Shown: piece by piece, positions 9,332-18,307 of the stretch
Numbering within the stretch: the first letter of the stretch is position 1
How the letters are laid out: the number at the start of each line of letters is the position of its first letter
Assembly: GCA_043758125.1 (NCBI GenBank)
Contig: JAYVOC010000258.1
Coordinates: forward strand, 1-45,317
DNA length: 45,317 nt
DNA from: JANXSD01 sp043758125
GTDB taxonomy: Bacteria > Bacteroidota > Bacteroidia > AKYH767-A > OLB10
Reading direction: 5' to 3'
Position numbers and translations under genes: made by a program
Notes under the pieces: generated by a model
Told to the model about the DNA's origin: nothing
Seen by the model: the letters and a program-made list of their open reading frames with translations, nothing else
The model's database searches: none

Positions 9332-9699
9332 TGTTAAAAGGAGATTTCTATAACGTCATTTCATCAAACATAAAAGATAATACATCTTTCAATAGCGTTT
9401 TAGATATTGATAAAACCCATGCTATTTTTAATGGTCATTTTCCTGATCTTCCAATAGTGCCAGGTGTTTGTATGATGCAAATAATCAAAGAACAACTAGA
9501 GGATCATCTTCAAAAGATTATAAAACTTCAATCTGCTTCAAACATAAAATTTCTATCATTAATAAATCCAGCAGAAAATACAGAGATAGAAGTCGATGTA
9601 AAATTTACAACAACAGAAGAAGGAACATATCTTACTGATGGCATTATTTCCGTTAAGGGAACACCCTATTTTAAATTAGTAAAAGCGATTTACAAATAA
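9331..9699 (+). CDS. Hotdog-fold 3-hydroxyacyl-ACP dehydratase subunit, FabZ-like
   Basis: The 122-residue protein carries the FabZ active-site loop NGHFPDLPIVPGV with catalytic-type H36. Fourteen residues further on, where FabZ has Glu (and FabA has Asp), it has Gln50 (VCMMQII). The base and acid of FabZ active sites come from opposite monomers, so this protein may need a partner that supplies the acid; the dehydratase-like protein at 26923 keeps a Glu at the equivalent place but lacks this His. The expected role is removal of water from 3-hydroxyacyl-ACP to give each conjugated double bond. It abuts the glycosyltransferase start exactly. Confidence 0.85.
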   Translation: MLKGDFYNVISSNIKDNTSFNSVLDIDKTHAIFNGHFPDLPIVPGVCMMQIIKEQLEDHLQKIIKLQSASNIKFLSLINPAENTEIEVDVKFTTTEEGTYLTDGIISVKGTPYFKLVKAIYK

Positions 9700-10893
9700 A
9701 TGGAACCGTTATCGCAAATTGCGCAAAGGTTTAATCAACACAAAATTTGTGTGTTGATTCCTACGTACAACAATGCGAAAACACTAAGCAAAATCATTGA
9801 AGATGTTCTAAAATACACTAGGAATGTAATTGTATTGAATGATGGTTCTACAGATGATACAAGTAACATTTTATCAAGCTTCACCGAACTCACAACAGTT
9901 AGTTATTCAAAAAATATTGGTAAAGGTTGGGCGCTAAGGAAAGGATTTAATTTTGCATTAGAACAAGGCTACGATTATGCAATAACAATTGATTCGGATG
10001 GACAACATTTTGCTAGTGATCTTCCTAAATTCATCGACAAACTAGAAGAAATTGGGCCATCGCTTATCATTGGAGCACGTAATATGAATCAATCATCGGT
10101 TCCGAGTAAGAGTACTACAGGTTTAAAGATTTCTAATTTTTGGTTCAATATTGAAACTGGATTATCAGCTCCAGATACACAATCTGGTTACAGATTATTT
10201 CCATTACAACTCTTAAAGGATATTAAATTTTATACTAAGAAATTCGAATTCGAGATTGAAGTAATTGTGAAAGCATCATGGAGAGGAATTAAAATTGATT
10301 CTGTTCCCGTTACCGTTTATTATGCTCCAAGTGAAGTAAGAGTCTCGCACTTTCGACCATTCACCGATTTTACGCGAGTAGGAATATTACATACGATCCT
10401 CGTTACAATTACATTTCTTTACATAAACCCAAGAAATTTTTTTCGTAAACTTTTTGATCCTGCCTCCTACCATGATCTTAAAAGGCAAATGTTCAATCCC
10501 AAAGAATCTAAATCACTTATTGCATCTTCTGTAGCTTTTGGTATTTTTATGGGAATTATTCCGCTTTGGGGCTTCCAACTTATTATTGGCATTTCACTCG
10601 CCATTGCATTCCGATTAAATAAAGCACTTGTTATTATTGCAGCAAATATTAGTATTCCTCCAATGATTCCATTCATAATTTTAATGAGTTATAAAATGGG
10701 CGCAGTGTTACTTGGAAACAATGCTACTTCATTGCATTTGAACAAATCATATTCATTAGCATCAACACATATAAATTTCCTTCAATATGTTTATGGAAGT
10801 ATTACACTTGCCGTCGTGGCTGCAATAGTATTCGGAATAGGAACTTATTTGTTTCTTTCATTATTTAGAAAGTCAAATCAAGAAAAACTATGA
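9700..10893 (+). CDS. GT2 glycosyltransferase with C-terminal DUF2062 domain
   Basis: The N-terminal ~235 residues form a family 2 (DPM1-like) glycosyltransferase: VLIPTYNN, VLNDGSTDDT and the metal-binding DSDGQH at 98-103. The C-terminal ~125 residues, from about residue 272, form a hydrophobic DUF2062 domain (GIIPLWGFQ and IPPMIPF segments). It would transfer a sugar from a nucleotide or lipid-phosphate donor at the cytoplasmic membrane. It overlaps the following giant gene by four bases. The acceptor is unknown. Glycosyltransferases are known in aryl polyene clusters, where lipid-anchored APEs have been reported. Confidence 0.88.
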   Translation: MEPLSQIAQRFNQHKICVLIPTYNNAKTLSKIIEDVLKYTRNVIVLNDGSTDDTSNILSSFTELTTVSYSKNIGKGWALRKGFNFALEQGYDYAITIDSDGQHFASDLPKFIDKLEEIGPSLIIGARNMNQSSVPSKSTTGLKISNFWFNIETGLSAPDTQSGYRLFPLQLLKDIKFYTKKFEFEIEVIVKASWRGIKIDSVPVTVYYAPSEVRVSHFRPFTDFTRVGILHTILVTITFLYINPRNFFRKLFDPASYHDLKRQMFNPKESKSLIASSVAFGIFMGIIPLWGFQLIIGISLAIAFRLNKALVIIAANISIPPMIPFIILMSYKMGAVLLGNNATSLHLNKSYSLASTHINFLQYVYGSITLAVVAAIVFGIGTYLFLSLFRKSNQEKL

Positions 10894-13800
10894 GCAAATT
10901 TTTCCTTAGCATTTTTATTTTCTTTGAAAAAAGAAAATACTTTTTGTATTTAGTGATGGTAATATCATTAGCTACATTATTATTTTTCTCATCAAAAGTA
11001 AAGTTGCAAGAAAATTTTTTGCAAATGCTTCCTGAGGATAAAAATACTGAACAACTAAAACATTTTCTTGAAAATTCTAAATTCTCAGATAGAATTATTA
11101 TTTGCGTTTCCTCTAAAGATACTTTAAAAGCTGCTGAGCCTGAAAAATTAGTGTCACTGGCGGATTCATTTGCTCAGCAACTAAAAAATAAATTCCCGGA
11201 ATACATTGAGTCAATAAATTATCAAGCAGAAGATAGTAGTATTACTTCATTGCTGAGTGTAATCGATAATAATTTACCGCTATTTTTAGATAACAAAGAC
11301 TACCTGTCGATTGATTCATTGATAACGCAACAGGGAATTCACAATAAAATTGAATACAACTATCACACGTTAGTTGGTCCGGCAGGAATTGGATTGAAAA
11401 AATTTATTATTCAAGATCCATTAGGATTAAATTTTTTAGCGTATAAAAAGTTAGATCGATTTAGACCTGATGAACAATTAGAATTATACGAACAGCATTT
11501 TGTAACGAAAAATAAATTCAATCTGCTGATGTTCATCACACCAAAATTTCCTTCCAAGGAAACAACAAAGAATGCGACTTTCTTTACAAAGGTGGATGAA
11601 CTTATTGCAAAAGGTAGATCGCAAAATAAAGATTTTAATATTGTTTATTTCGGGGCTCCCGTTGTTGCATCTGGCAATGCGGAACAGATTCGTAAGGATA
11701 CACTACTCACAGTATCGTTAACGATAATTATTTTAGTATTGGCAATGACCTTGTTTTTTCGCAAACTGTCGGCACCGATTCTAATTCTAATTCCTGTAGC
11801 TTATGGAGGATTATTTGCGCTATCATGTATCTATTTTGTTCAAGGAAGCATCTCTGTAATTTCACTTGGAGCAGGGTCACTCATTTTAGGTATCGCCATC
11901 AATTATTCATTGCATTTCTTAACTCATTATAGATACCATCCATCGATTCGTGATGTGATAAAAGATCTATCTTTCCCAATGACAATTGGTAGTTTAACGA
12001 CTATAGGTGGGTTTTTATGTTTGCAATATGTAAAAGCACCAGTATTACGTGACTTAGGATTATTTGCTGCATTGAGTTTAACTGGAGCTGCATTGGCTAC
12101 ACTAATCTTTCTTCCACATCTTATTAAACCTAATAAATCGATTGTTCATGAAATAGAAGAAATCAAAAATCCCTTTTATAATAATTTATTAAAGCGTTTA
12201 CCTGGCAATAAATATTTGCTTTGGTCATTCGTGATTCTAACTCCAATTTTTCTTTATTTTGCTTATGATGTAAAGTTTGAAACCGATATGTATAAAATTA
12301 ATTACATGTCGAAGCAAACAAAAATTGCAGAAGCAGTTGTAAATAATGTTAGTTCATTTTATCAGAAATCTGTTTTTCAAATAACTAAAGGAAATACATT
12401 AGAAGAAGCGCTAATTCAAAATGAAAAGTCGTTGCCTTTGCTAGACAGCATGAAAGCGGAAGGAAAAATAAAATCCTTTACAAATGTATCAGTCTTGCTC
12501 CCATCAGATCAAGAGCAAAAAAGAAGAATTGATAAATGGAATGCCTACTGGACAACATCAAAGAAAAGTGACGTTTATAATTCACTAGTTGCAGAAGGAA
12601 GTATTGTAAAATTTAAACCAATTACATTCCTTCCATTTAAAACAGCTACAGAAAAGCAATATTCCATTCTATCAAAAGATGATTCACAAATTTTAAAGGA
12701 TGCATTTCTGAAAAACTTTATTGAAGAAAAAAATGGTTCTTACTCATTAATTGGATTAATAAAAACCACACCCGAATATGTAGGTGATATTTATAAGAAA
12801 TTTGCTGCAATACCAAGCTCTATAGTATTCGACAGACAATACATCACCGATAAGCTAATGGGTATTGTTAGTAACGATTTCAATTTTATCACATTATGGA
12901 CTTCCCTCCTAGTTTTTGTTGCTTTGTTATTGGTATATGGAAGAATTGAGTTAGCATTGATCACCTTTATACCAATGGTAGTTACATGGATTTGGATACT
13001 GGGACTAATGGCAATAATTGGAATAAAATTTAATATCGTAAATATTGTTTTGTCAACTTTAATATTTGCTTTAGGTGATGACTTTTGCATCTTTACAACT
13101 GATGGTTTACAACAAGAATATGCAAAGAAAGTAACGAAATTAAATTCCATCTCCACTTCTATTTCACTTTCAGCCATCACAACAATTGTTGGACTTGGTG
13201 TTTTAATTTTCGCAAAGCATCCCGCGTTAAATTCAATAGCGCTAGTATCGATCATTGGAATCTTTTCGGTTTGGATAATTTCTCAAACATTACAACCTGT
13301 TCTCTTCAAGTTGCTAATAACAAATCCTACTGATAAAAAACATGAACCTTATACATTTTTAAATATTCTAAAGTCAACATTTGCATTTAGCTATTTTATT
13401 TTCGGATCAATACTTATTGGCATTCTTGGGGTTGTAATCCTAAAATTATTTCCAAGGAAAATGTCAACTAAGAAAAATATTTATCATTGGGGTTTAAGCA
13501 ATTTTGCAAAGTCAATGATTTATATCATGGGAAATGTAAAAAAACAAATCATCAATGATCGAAATGAAGACTTTTCTAAACCTGCTGTGATCATTGCAAA
13601 TCATTCTTCGTTTCTGGATATTTTGGTTTTGGTTATGTTAAACCCAAAACTTATTCTACTAACCAACAAATGGGTTTACAATTCTCCAGTTTTTGGGTTA
13701 GCTGTTCGTTTAGCAGAATATTATCCTGTTGCAGATGGTGCAGAAAATGTAATTGATAAATTATCTTCAAAAGTTGCTGAAGGATATTCTATCGTTGTTT

Positions 13801-14741
13801 TCCCTGAAGGAACGAGATCAATAGATGGAGTTATTGCGCGATTTCACAAAGGTGCATTTTATCTTGCTGACCATCTGAAATTAGATATACTCCCAATTAT
13901 AATTCATGGGGCTAATTATACAATGACGAAAGGGTTTTTCTATCTTAAAAATGGAACACTCACACTTAAATTTTTACCACGTATTACTTTTGATGATAAA
14001 AGTTTTGGAGATACTTATTCAGAACGGGCAAAATTTATAGGCAGGTATTTTCGTCAAGAACATAAAATATTAAGTAACGAAATTGAAACTCCAAGATATT
14101 TTAGAAGTCAACTTTTTAGTAATTATCTCTTTAAAGGTGCCGTATTGGAATGGTACATGAAAATAAAAGTAAGCATGGAGAAAAATTACCTTCTCTTTGA
14201 TCAAACATTACCAAAAGAAGGTAAAATTCTTGACATCGGATGTGGATATGGTTTTCTTGCCTACATGATGGGATACACTTCTAAAAATAGAGAAATTTTA
14301 GGAATAGACTATGATACCGATAAAATTGAAATCGCACAAAATGGATATCTAAAAGGCAATAATGTGCAATTTGAACAAGCAAATGCCTTAGAATTTCAAT
14401 TCATGCAATATGATGCAATCGTGCTGAGTGATGTACTCCACTATCTTCCAACAAAGGACCAAATACAGCTATTAGAGAACTGCATAAACAGTATCCCAAC
14501 TAATGGGATGATTATGATTCGAGATGGCATTAAAGAACTCGAAAAACGTCATAAATGGACCAAGCTTTCTGAGGTATTTTCCACTCAGATTCTTGGGTTT
14601 AACAAGACTGGAAGTAATGATCTTACATTCCTCTCTTCAAAATTAATTTATGACTTCGCATCAAAACATAATTTACAATTATCCACGATTGATAATTCAG
14701 TAGTTACTTCAAATGTTATTTTTGTACTCAAGAAGAAATAA
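10890..14741 (+). CDS. MMPL/RND transporter - PlsC acyltransferase - SAM methyltransferase fusion
   Basis: This 1283-residue protein joins three modules. Residues 1 to about 820 are MMPL/RND-type: TM1 at about 17-33, an extracytoplasmic loop, TM blocks near 268-410 and 665-815, with a second loop between them. Another TM segment at about 830-854 leads into a PlsC-like acyltransferase with NHSSFLD (H905, D910) and FPEGTRS (971-977). Residues 1085-1283 are a class I methyltransferase with DIGCGYG at 1115-1121. The frame is open throughout, so this is a true fusion. A plausible role is flipping or export of the pigment linked to acyl transfer and methylation. Comparable multi-domain MMPL proteins occur in Bacteroidota pigment clusters. 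Confidence 0.9.
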   Translation: MSKFFLSIFIFFEKRKYFLYLVMVISLATLLFFSSKVKLQENFLQMLPEDKNTEQLKHFLENSKFSDRIIICVSSKDTLKAAEPEKLVSLADSFAQQLKNKFPEYIESINYQAEDSSITSLLSVIDNNLPLFLDNKDYLSIDSLITQQGIHNKIEYNYHTLVGPAGIGLKKFIIQDPLGLNFLAYKKLDRFRPDEQLELYEQHFVTKNKFNLLMFITPKFPSKETTKNATFFTKVDELIAKGRSQNKDFNIVYFGAPVVASGNAEQIRKDTLLTVSLTIIILVLAMTLFFRKLSAPILILIPVAYGGLFALSCIYFVQGSISVISLGAGSLILGIAINYSLHFLTHYRYHPSIRDVIKDLSFPMTIGSLTTIGGFLCLQYVKAPVLRDLGLFAALSLTGAALATLIFLPHLIKPNKSIVHEIEEIKNPFYNNLLKRLPGNKYLLWSFVILTPIFLYFAYDVKFETDMYKINYMSKQTKIAEAVVNNVSSFYQKSVFQITKGNTLEEALIQNEKSLPLLDSMKAEGKIKSFTNVSVLLPSDQEQKRRIDKWNAYWTTSKKSDVYNSLVAEGSIVKFKPITFLPFKTATEKQYSILSKDDSQILKDAFLKNFIEEKNGSYSLIGLIKTTPEYVGDIYKKFAAIPSSIVFDRQYITDKLMGIVSNDFNFITLWTSLLVFVALLLVYGRIELALITFIPMVVTWIWILGLMAIIGIKFNIVNIVLSTLIFALGDDFCIFTTDGLQQEYAKKVTKLNSISTSISLSAITTIVGLGVLIFAKHPALNSIALVSIIGIFSVWIISQTLQPVLFKLLITNPTDKKHEPYTFLNILKSTFAFSYFIFGSILIGILGVVILKLFPRKMSTKKNIYHWGLSNFAKSMIYIMGNVKKQIINDRNEDFSKPAVIIANHSSFLDILVLVMLNPKLILLTNKWVYNSPVFGLAVRLAEYYPVADGAENVIDKLSSKVAEGYSIVVFPEGTRSIDGVIARFHKGAFYLADHLKLDILPIIIHGANYTMTKGFFYLKNGTLTLKFLPRITFDDKSFGDTYSERAKFIGRYFRQEHKILSNEIETPRYFRSQLFSNYLFKGAVLEWYMKIKVSMEKNYLLFDQTLPKEGKILDIGCGYGFLAYMMGYTSKNREILGIDYDTDKIEIAQNGYLKGNNVQFEQANALEFQFMQYDAIVLSDVLHYLPTKDQIQLLENCINSIPTNGMIMIRDGIKELEKRHKWTKLSEVFSTQILGFNKTGSNDLTFLSSKLIYDFASKHNLQLSTIDNSVVTSNVIFVLKKK

Positions 14742-14746
14742 AATCT

Positions 14747-16264
14747 GTGAAGGATAAAAAAGTCATAATTGTAGGAAGTGGAATCGGAGGACTCGTTTGC
14801 GGTGCAATCTTGGCCATCGAAGGTCACGACGTTACTGTTCTCGAAATGAATCGTCAGATTGGAGGAAACTTACAAACTTATGCACGTGACAAACATGTTT
14901 TTGACTCAGGAGTACATTATATTGGTGGTTTAGAGAAAGGGCAAAATCTCTACAAAATATTTAAGTACCTCAACATCATCGATAAATTAAAAATGGAAAA
15001 GCTTGATGAAAAAGCTTTCGATAAAATTCATTTTTATACAGATGAAAAAGAATATTCTTACTCACAAGGATATGATCTTTTTAGTAAATCTTTATTAGAA
15101 GCATTTCCAAATGAAAAAGAAGCAATCGATAAATATTGTTTTACACTTCAAGATGTTTGTGAGAAATTCCCTCTGTATAATCTTCGTCAAGGGGATTACA
15201 TGGAGAAATCAATTTACTTAGAGATTGACACCAAAACTTTTATTGAATCATTAACAGAAAATAAACGGCTACAAAATGTGCTAGGTGGAAATAATCCACT
15301 TTATGCAGGCATTGGTGATAAAACACCTATTTATGTACATGCCCTTGTTGTGAATAGTTATATTGAAAGTTCATATCGTTTAGTTAATGGTGGATCACAA
15401 ATTGCAAAATTGTTAAGCAAGATTATTACGAATAATGGTGGTATCATTAAGAATAGAACGGAGATAAAGAAGTTTGTTGTTGAAAATAATCGCGTTGCCT
15501 TTGCAGAAGCGGCCGATGGTAAACGTTTTGAAGGAGACTATTTTATTTCTAATATTCATCCAGCAAAAACACTTCAGCTTGCAGAAACTGAATTTATTCG
15601 CCCCGCTTATCGAAATAGAATTAATGGCTTAGAAAATTCCGTTTCAGCATTTATCATCAACATCACATTAAAACCTGGACAGTACAAATATGTGAATACT
15701 AATTATTATTGTTATCTCGAAGATGATGTTTGGAATAGCATGGAATATACAAATGAAACATGGCCATTATCGTATGCGCTTTTCTTTTCAGGAATGCCAA
15801 AACAAACTGAATTTGCAGAAGGAATGACCATCATGGCCTACATGAAATTTAGTGAAGTTGAAGAATGGAAAAATACATTTAACACCGTAGGAAAGCCTAG
15901 TGATCGAGGACCAGAATATGATGCATTTAAAAAACGTAAAGCAGAAAAACTTTTAGATGTTGTGGAAGTAAAATTTCCAGGACTGAAAGCTGCAATGTTA
16001 AATTATTATACTTCCACTCCACTTACTTTTCGAGATTATATGGGTACTGATGATGGATCAATTTATGGAATTGCAAAAGATTATAAAGATCCACTTAAAA
16101 CATTTATTTCTCCTCGAACAAAAGTGGAAAATCTATTGTTAACGGGGCAAAATATTAATTTGCACGGAGTATTAGGAGTAACGATAAGTTCAGTGGTAAC
16201 CTGCTCTGTTCTCTTAGGAATGCCAGAAATAATTAAGAAAATCGACGATGCGCAAATTGAATAA
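14747..16264 (+). CDS. FAD-dependent oxidoreductase, CrtI/phytoene-desaturase-like
   Basis: The 505-residue protein begins at GTG 14747, five bases after the MMPL fusion; no ATG is available before the dinucleotide-binding motif VIIVGSGIGGLVCG. A C-terminal segment LLLTGQNINLHGVLGV matches the FAD-contact end of carotenoid desaturases and isomerases. There is no phytoene synthase in the window, so the substrate is more likely the aryl polyene or another conjugated chain; dehydrogenation or cis-trans isomerisation are options (inference). A second, diverged member lies at 29603. The end overlaps the next gene by 17 bases. Confidence 0.88.
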   Translation: MKDKKVIIVGSGIGGLVCGAILAIEGHDVTVLEMNRQIGGNLQTYARDKHVFDSGVHYIGGLEKGQNLYKIFKYLNIIDKLKMEKLDEKAFDKIHFYTDEKEYSYSQGYDLFSKSLLEAFPNEKEAIDKYCFTLQDVCEKFPLYNLRQGDYMEKSIYLEIDTKTFIESLTENKRLQNVLGGNNPLYAGIGDKTPIYVHALVVNSYIESSYRLVNGGSQIAKLLSKIITNNGGIIKNRTEIKKFVVENNRVAFAEAADGKRFEGDYFISNIHPAKTLQLAETEFIRPAYRNRINGLENSVSAFIINITLKPGQYKYVNTNYYCYLEDDVWNSMEYTNETWPLSYALFFSGMPKQTEFAEGMTIMAYMKFSEVEEWKNTFNTVGKPSDRGPEYDAFKKRKAEKLLDVVEVKFPGLKAAMLNYYTSTPLTFRDYMGTDDGSIYGIAKDYKDPLKTFISPRTKVENLLLTGQNINLHGVLGVTISSVVTCSVLLGMPEIIKKIDDAQIE

Positions 16265-17924
16265 ATGGATTAGGTATCCGCTTTATGTTTTACTTTTTAT
16301 TGGGATACTCTTTATCATCCTATTCATTTATCTTGCTGCAGTTGCACTAGTTACTCCTCCTGTTCCAAAAGATTTATCTTCTTTATCATTAAATCCAACT
16401 CAACTAGATATCAATTGCTATGTGATCGGAAATAACTGGATCAGAAAAAGTAATTCTGGATTATGGGAAATGTATGTTGAAGGTGAACCTTTCGAAAGAG
16501 GTGTTATAAATGGAAAACTTGCAAAGCAATTAGTGTATAAACAAGAAGATGCATTTAACGATCAAATTTGCAAATTAGTTCCATCAGCATTTTATAGAAA
16601 TTTCTTAAAATATTTAATCGCTTGGTTTAACCGTGACCTTGATAAAAACATCATTGAAGAATATAAACTCGAAATTTATGGAGTATCAAAATCTGCTTCA
16701 CCAAAATTTGATTATATCGGTCCAGCATATCAGCGATTAATGAATTATCATGCAGCACATGACATCGGCCACGCATTACAAAATTTTGCACTCGTTGGCT
16801 GCTCCTCCTTTGGAACATGGAATGAAAAATCACAAGATTCAACATTAATAATTGGTAGAAATTTTGATTTTTATGTAGGAGATAAATTTGCAAAAGACAA
16901 AATCGTGATGTTTGTTAATCCAAAGCAAGGATATAAATTCATGATGGTTACATGGGGAGGAATGATTGGCGTTATCTCTGGAATGAACATGCAAGGATTA
17001 ACACTTACATTGAATGCCGCAAAATCAACAATACCAAACGGATCTGCAACTCCTGTTTCCTTACTTGCGAGAGAAATTTTACAATACGCAAAAAATATTG
17101 ACGAGGCAGTTAAGATCACTCGTAAACGCAAAACGTTCGTGTCAGAATCATTTCTTATTGGTTCTACTTATGATAACAAAGCTGTTAATATTGAAGTAAC
17201 TCCTGATACAGTTGATGTGTATGATCCAAAACAAAATCAAATTGTTTGTACCAATCATTATGAAGGTCCTGTATTAGGAAAAACTTATATTAATAAAAAG
17301 CAAATGCAAGAAAGTGCATCGGTTTATCGTGAAAATAGAATCTTAGAATTGTTGAATACTACTTCGGCAAATACGCCTGAAAAAACTGTTGCCATTTTAA
17401 GAAATCAATTTGGCTTGCATGATAAATTTATCGGATTTGGAAATGAAAAAGCGGTCAACCAACTTATCAGCCATCACTCCATCGTATTTGAACCGAAAAA
17501 GAAATTAGTCTGGGTATCTACTTCTCCATGGCAACTTGGACCGTTCATAGCTTATGATCTCAATAAGATATTTGCAATAAATGGATTAAAAACAAATCAC
17601 GAAGTAAATGATACGTCCCTAACAATTCCAGCAGATCCATTTTTACAAACTAGTGCATTTAAAAATTACATTGAATTTAAAAAATTACAATTACATTTAT
17701 CGAATGGTGAAGATATAAATTCAGATAAATTAATTCAATTGAATCCTGAATATTATCATGCTTATGTTTTAGCTGGTGATTATGTTTTCAAACGGAAAGA
17801 TTTTACAAAAGCAAAATCGTATTATCAAAAAGCATTAACGAAAGAAATTGCTACAGTTCATGAAAGGCAATACATCAACAATCAAATTGTAAAATGCACT
17901 AACGAATTAATGAAAATAAATTAG
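16248..17924 (+). CDS. C45-type Ntn hydrolase/acyltransferase with TPR-like tail
   Basis: The 558-residue protein has one N-terminal TM helix (about residues 12-34), followed by a C45/choloylglycine-hydrolase-like fold. Gly184-Cys185 in LVGCSSFGTW fits the autoproteolysis site, with Cys185 becoming the N-terminal nucleophile; GRNFDFYVGD and a GMNMQGLTLTLNA segment follow, as in acyl-CoA:6-aminopenicillanate acyltransferase relatives. The last ~50 residues (AYVLAGDYVFKRKDF, AKSYYQKALTKE) look like a TPR unit. It may hydrolyse or transfer acyl groups at the periplasmic face, and is one of several candidates for joining the polyene acid to an alcohol or for trimming an N-acyl precursor. AcpS follows after one base. 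Confidence 0.85.
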   Translation: MRKLNKWIRYPLYVLLFIGILFIILFIYLAAVALVTPPVPKDLSSLSLNPTQLDINCYVIGNNWIRKSNSGLWEMYVEGEPFERGVINGKLAKQLVYKQEDAFNDQICKLVPSAFYRNFLKYLIAWFNRDLDKNIIEEYKLEIYGVSKSASPKFDYIGPAYQRLMNYHAAHDIGHALQNFALVGCSSFGTWNEKSQDSTLIIGRNFDFYVGDKFAKDKIVMFVNPKQGYKFMMVTWGGMIGVISGMNMQGLTLTLNAAKSTIPNGSATPVSLLAREILQYAKNIDEAVKITRKRKTFVSESFLIGSTYDNKAVNIEVTPDTVDVYDPKQNQIVCTNHYEGPVLGKTYINKKQMQESASVYRENRILELLNTTSANTPEKTVAILRNQFGLHDKFIGFGNEKAVNQLISHHSIVFEPKKKLVWVSTSPWQLGPFIAYDLNKIFAINGLKTNHEVNDTSLTIPADPFLQTSAFKNYIEFKKLQLHLSNGEDINSDKLIQLNPEYYHAYVLAGDYVFKRKDFTKAKSYYQKALTKEIATVHERQYINNQIVKCTNELMKIN

Positions 17925-17925
17925 C

Positions 17926-18303
17926 ATGATTTTAGGAGTAGGAATTGACATTATCGAAACAGAAAGAGTTGCAGAAAAGATCGCCAAAGAAGGTGGATTT
18001 AGAGAGCATGTGTTTTCTGTTTCTGAAATTTCCTATTGCGAAAAAAATACTAATCATGCTGAAAATTATGCCGCTCGATTCGCAGCAAAAGAGGCTCTGT
18101 TAAAAGCGTTAGGAACTGGATTTACCATAAATATTTCATTACCCGAAATTGAAGTAGTAACAGATGAGATGGGAAAGCCCTCTTTTAATATTTATGGTAA
18201 ACTGGAAACAATTGTAAAAGCTAGAAATATTTCCACTATCTTTTTATCACTTTCACATTTAAAAAGTATTGCTTGTGCAGTAGTTGTTATTGAATCATTA
18301 TAA
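17926..18303 (+). CDS. acpS: Holo-ACP synthase (4'-phosphopantetheinyl transferase)
   Basis: The 125-residue protein has the two AcpS metal-site motifs: GVGIDIIETERV with Asp8 and FAAKEALLKALGTGF with Glu56. It transfers 4'-phosphopantetheine from CoA to the ACP serine. Its place within the operon suggests it serves the three cluster ACPs (4827, 25794, 39060). It could also be the only AcpS of the genome, which cannot be checked here. The gene starts one base after the C45 hydrolase stop. Confidence 0.95.
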   Translation: MILGVGIDIIETERVAEKIAKEGGFREHVFSVSEISYCEKNTNHAENYAARFAAKEALLKALGTGFTINISLPEIEVVTDEMGKPSFNIYGKLETIVKARNISTIFLSLSHLKSIACAVVVIESL

Positions 18304-18307
18304 GATT

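Noticed and set aside
12791..13255. 154-codon open frame on the minus strand inside the MMPL fusion
   Set aside because: It is fully inside a strongly supported gene on the other strand, has no recognisable domain or start context, and is typical of an AT-rich shadow frame.
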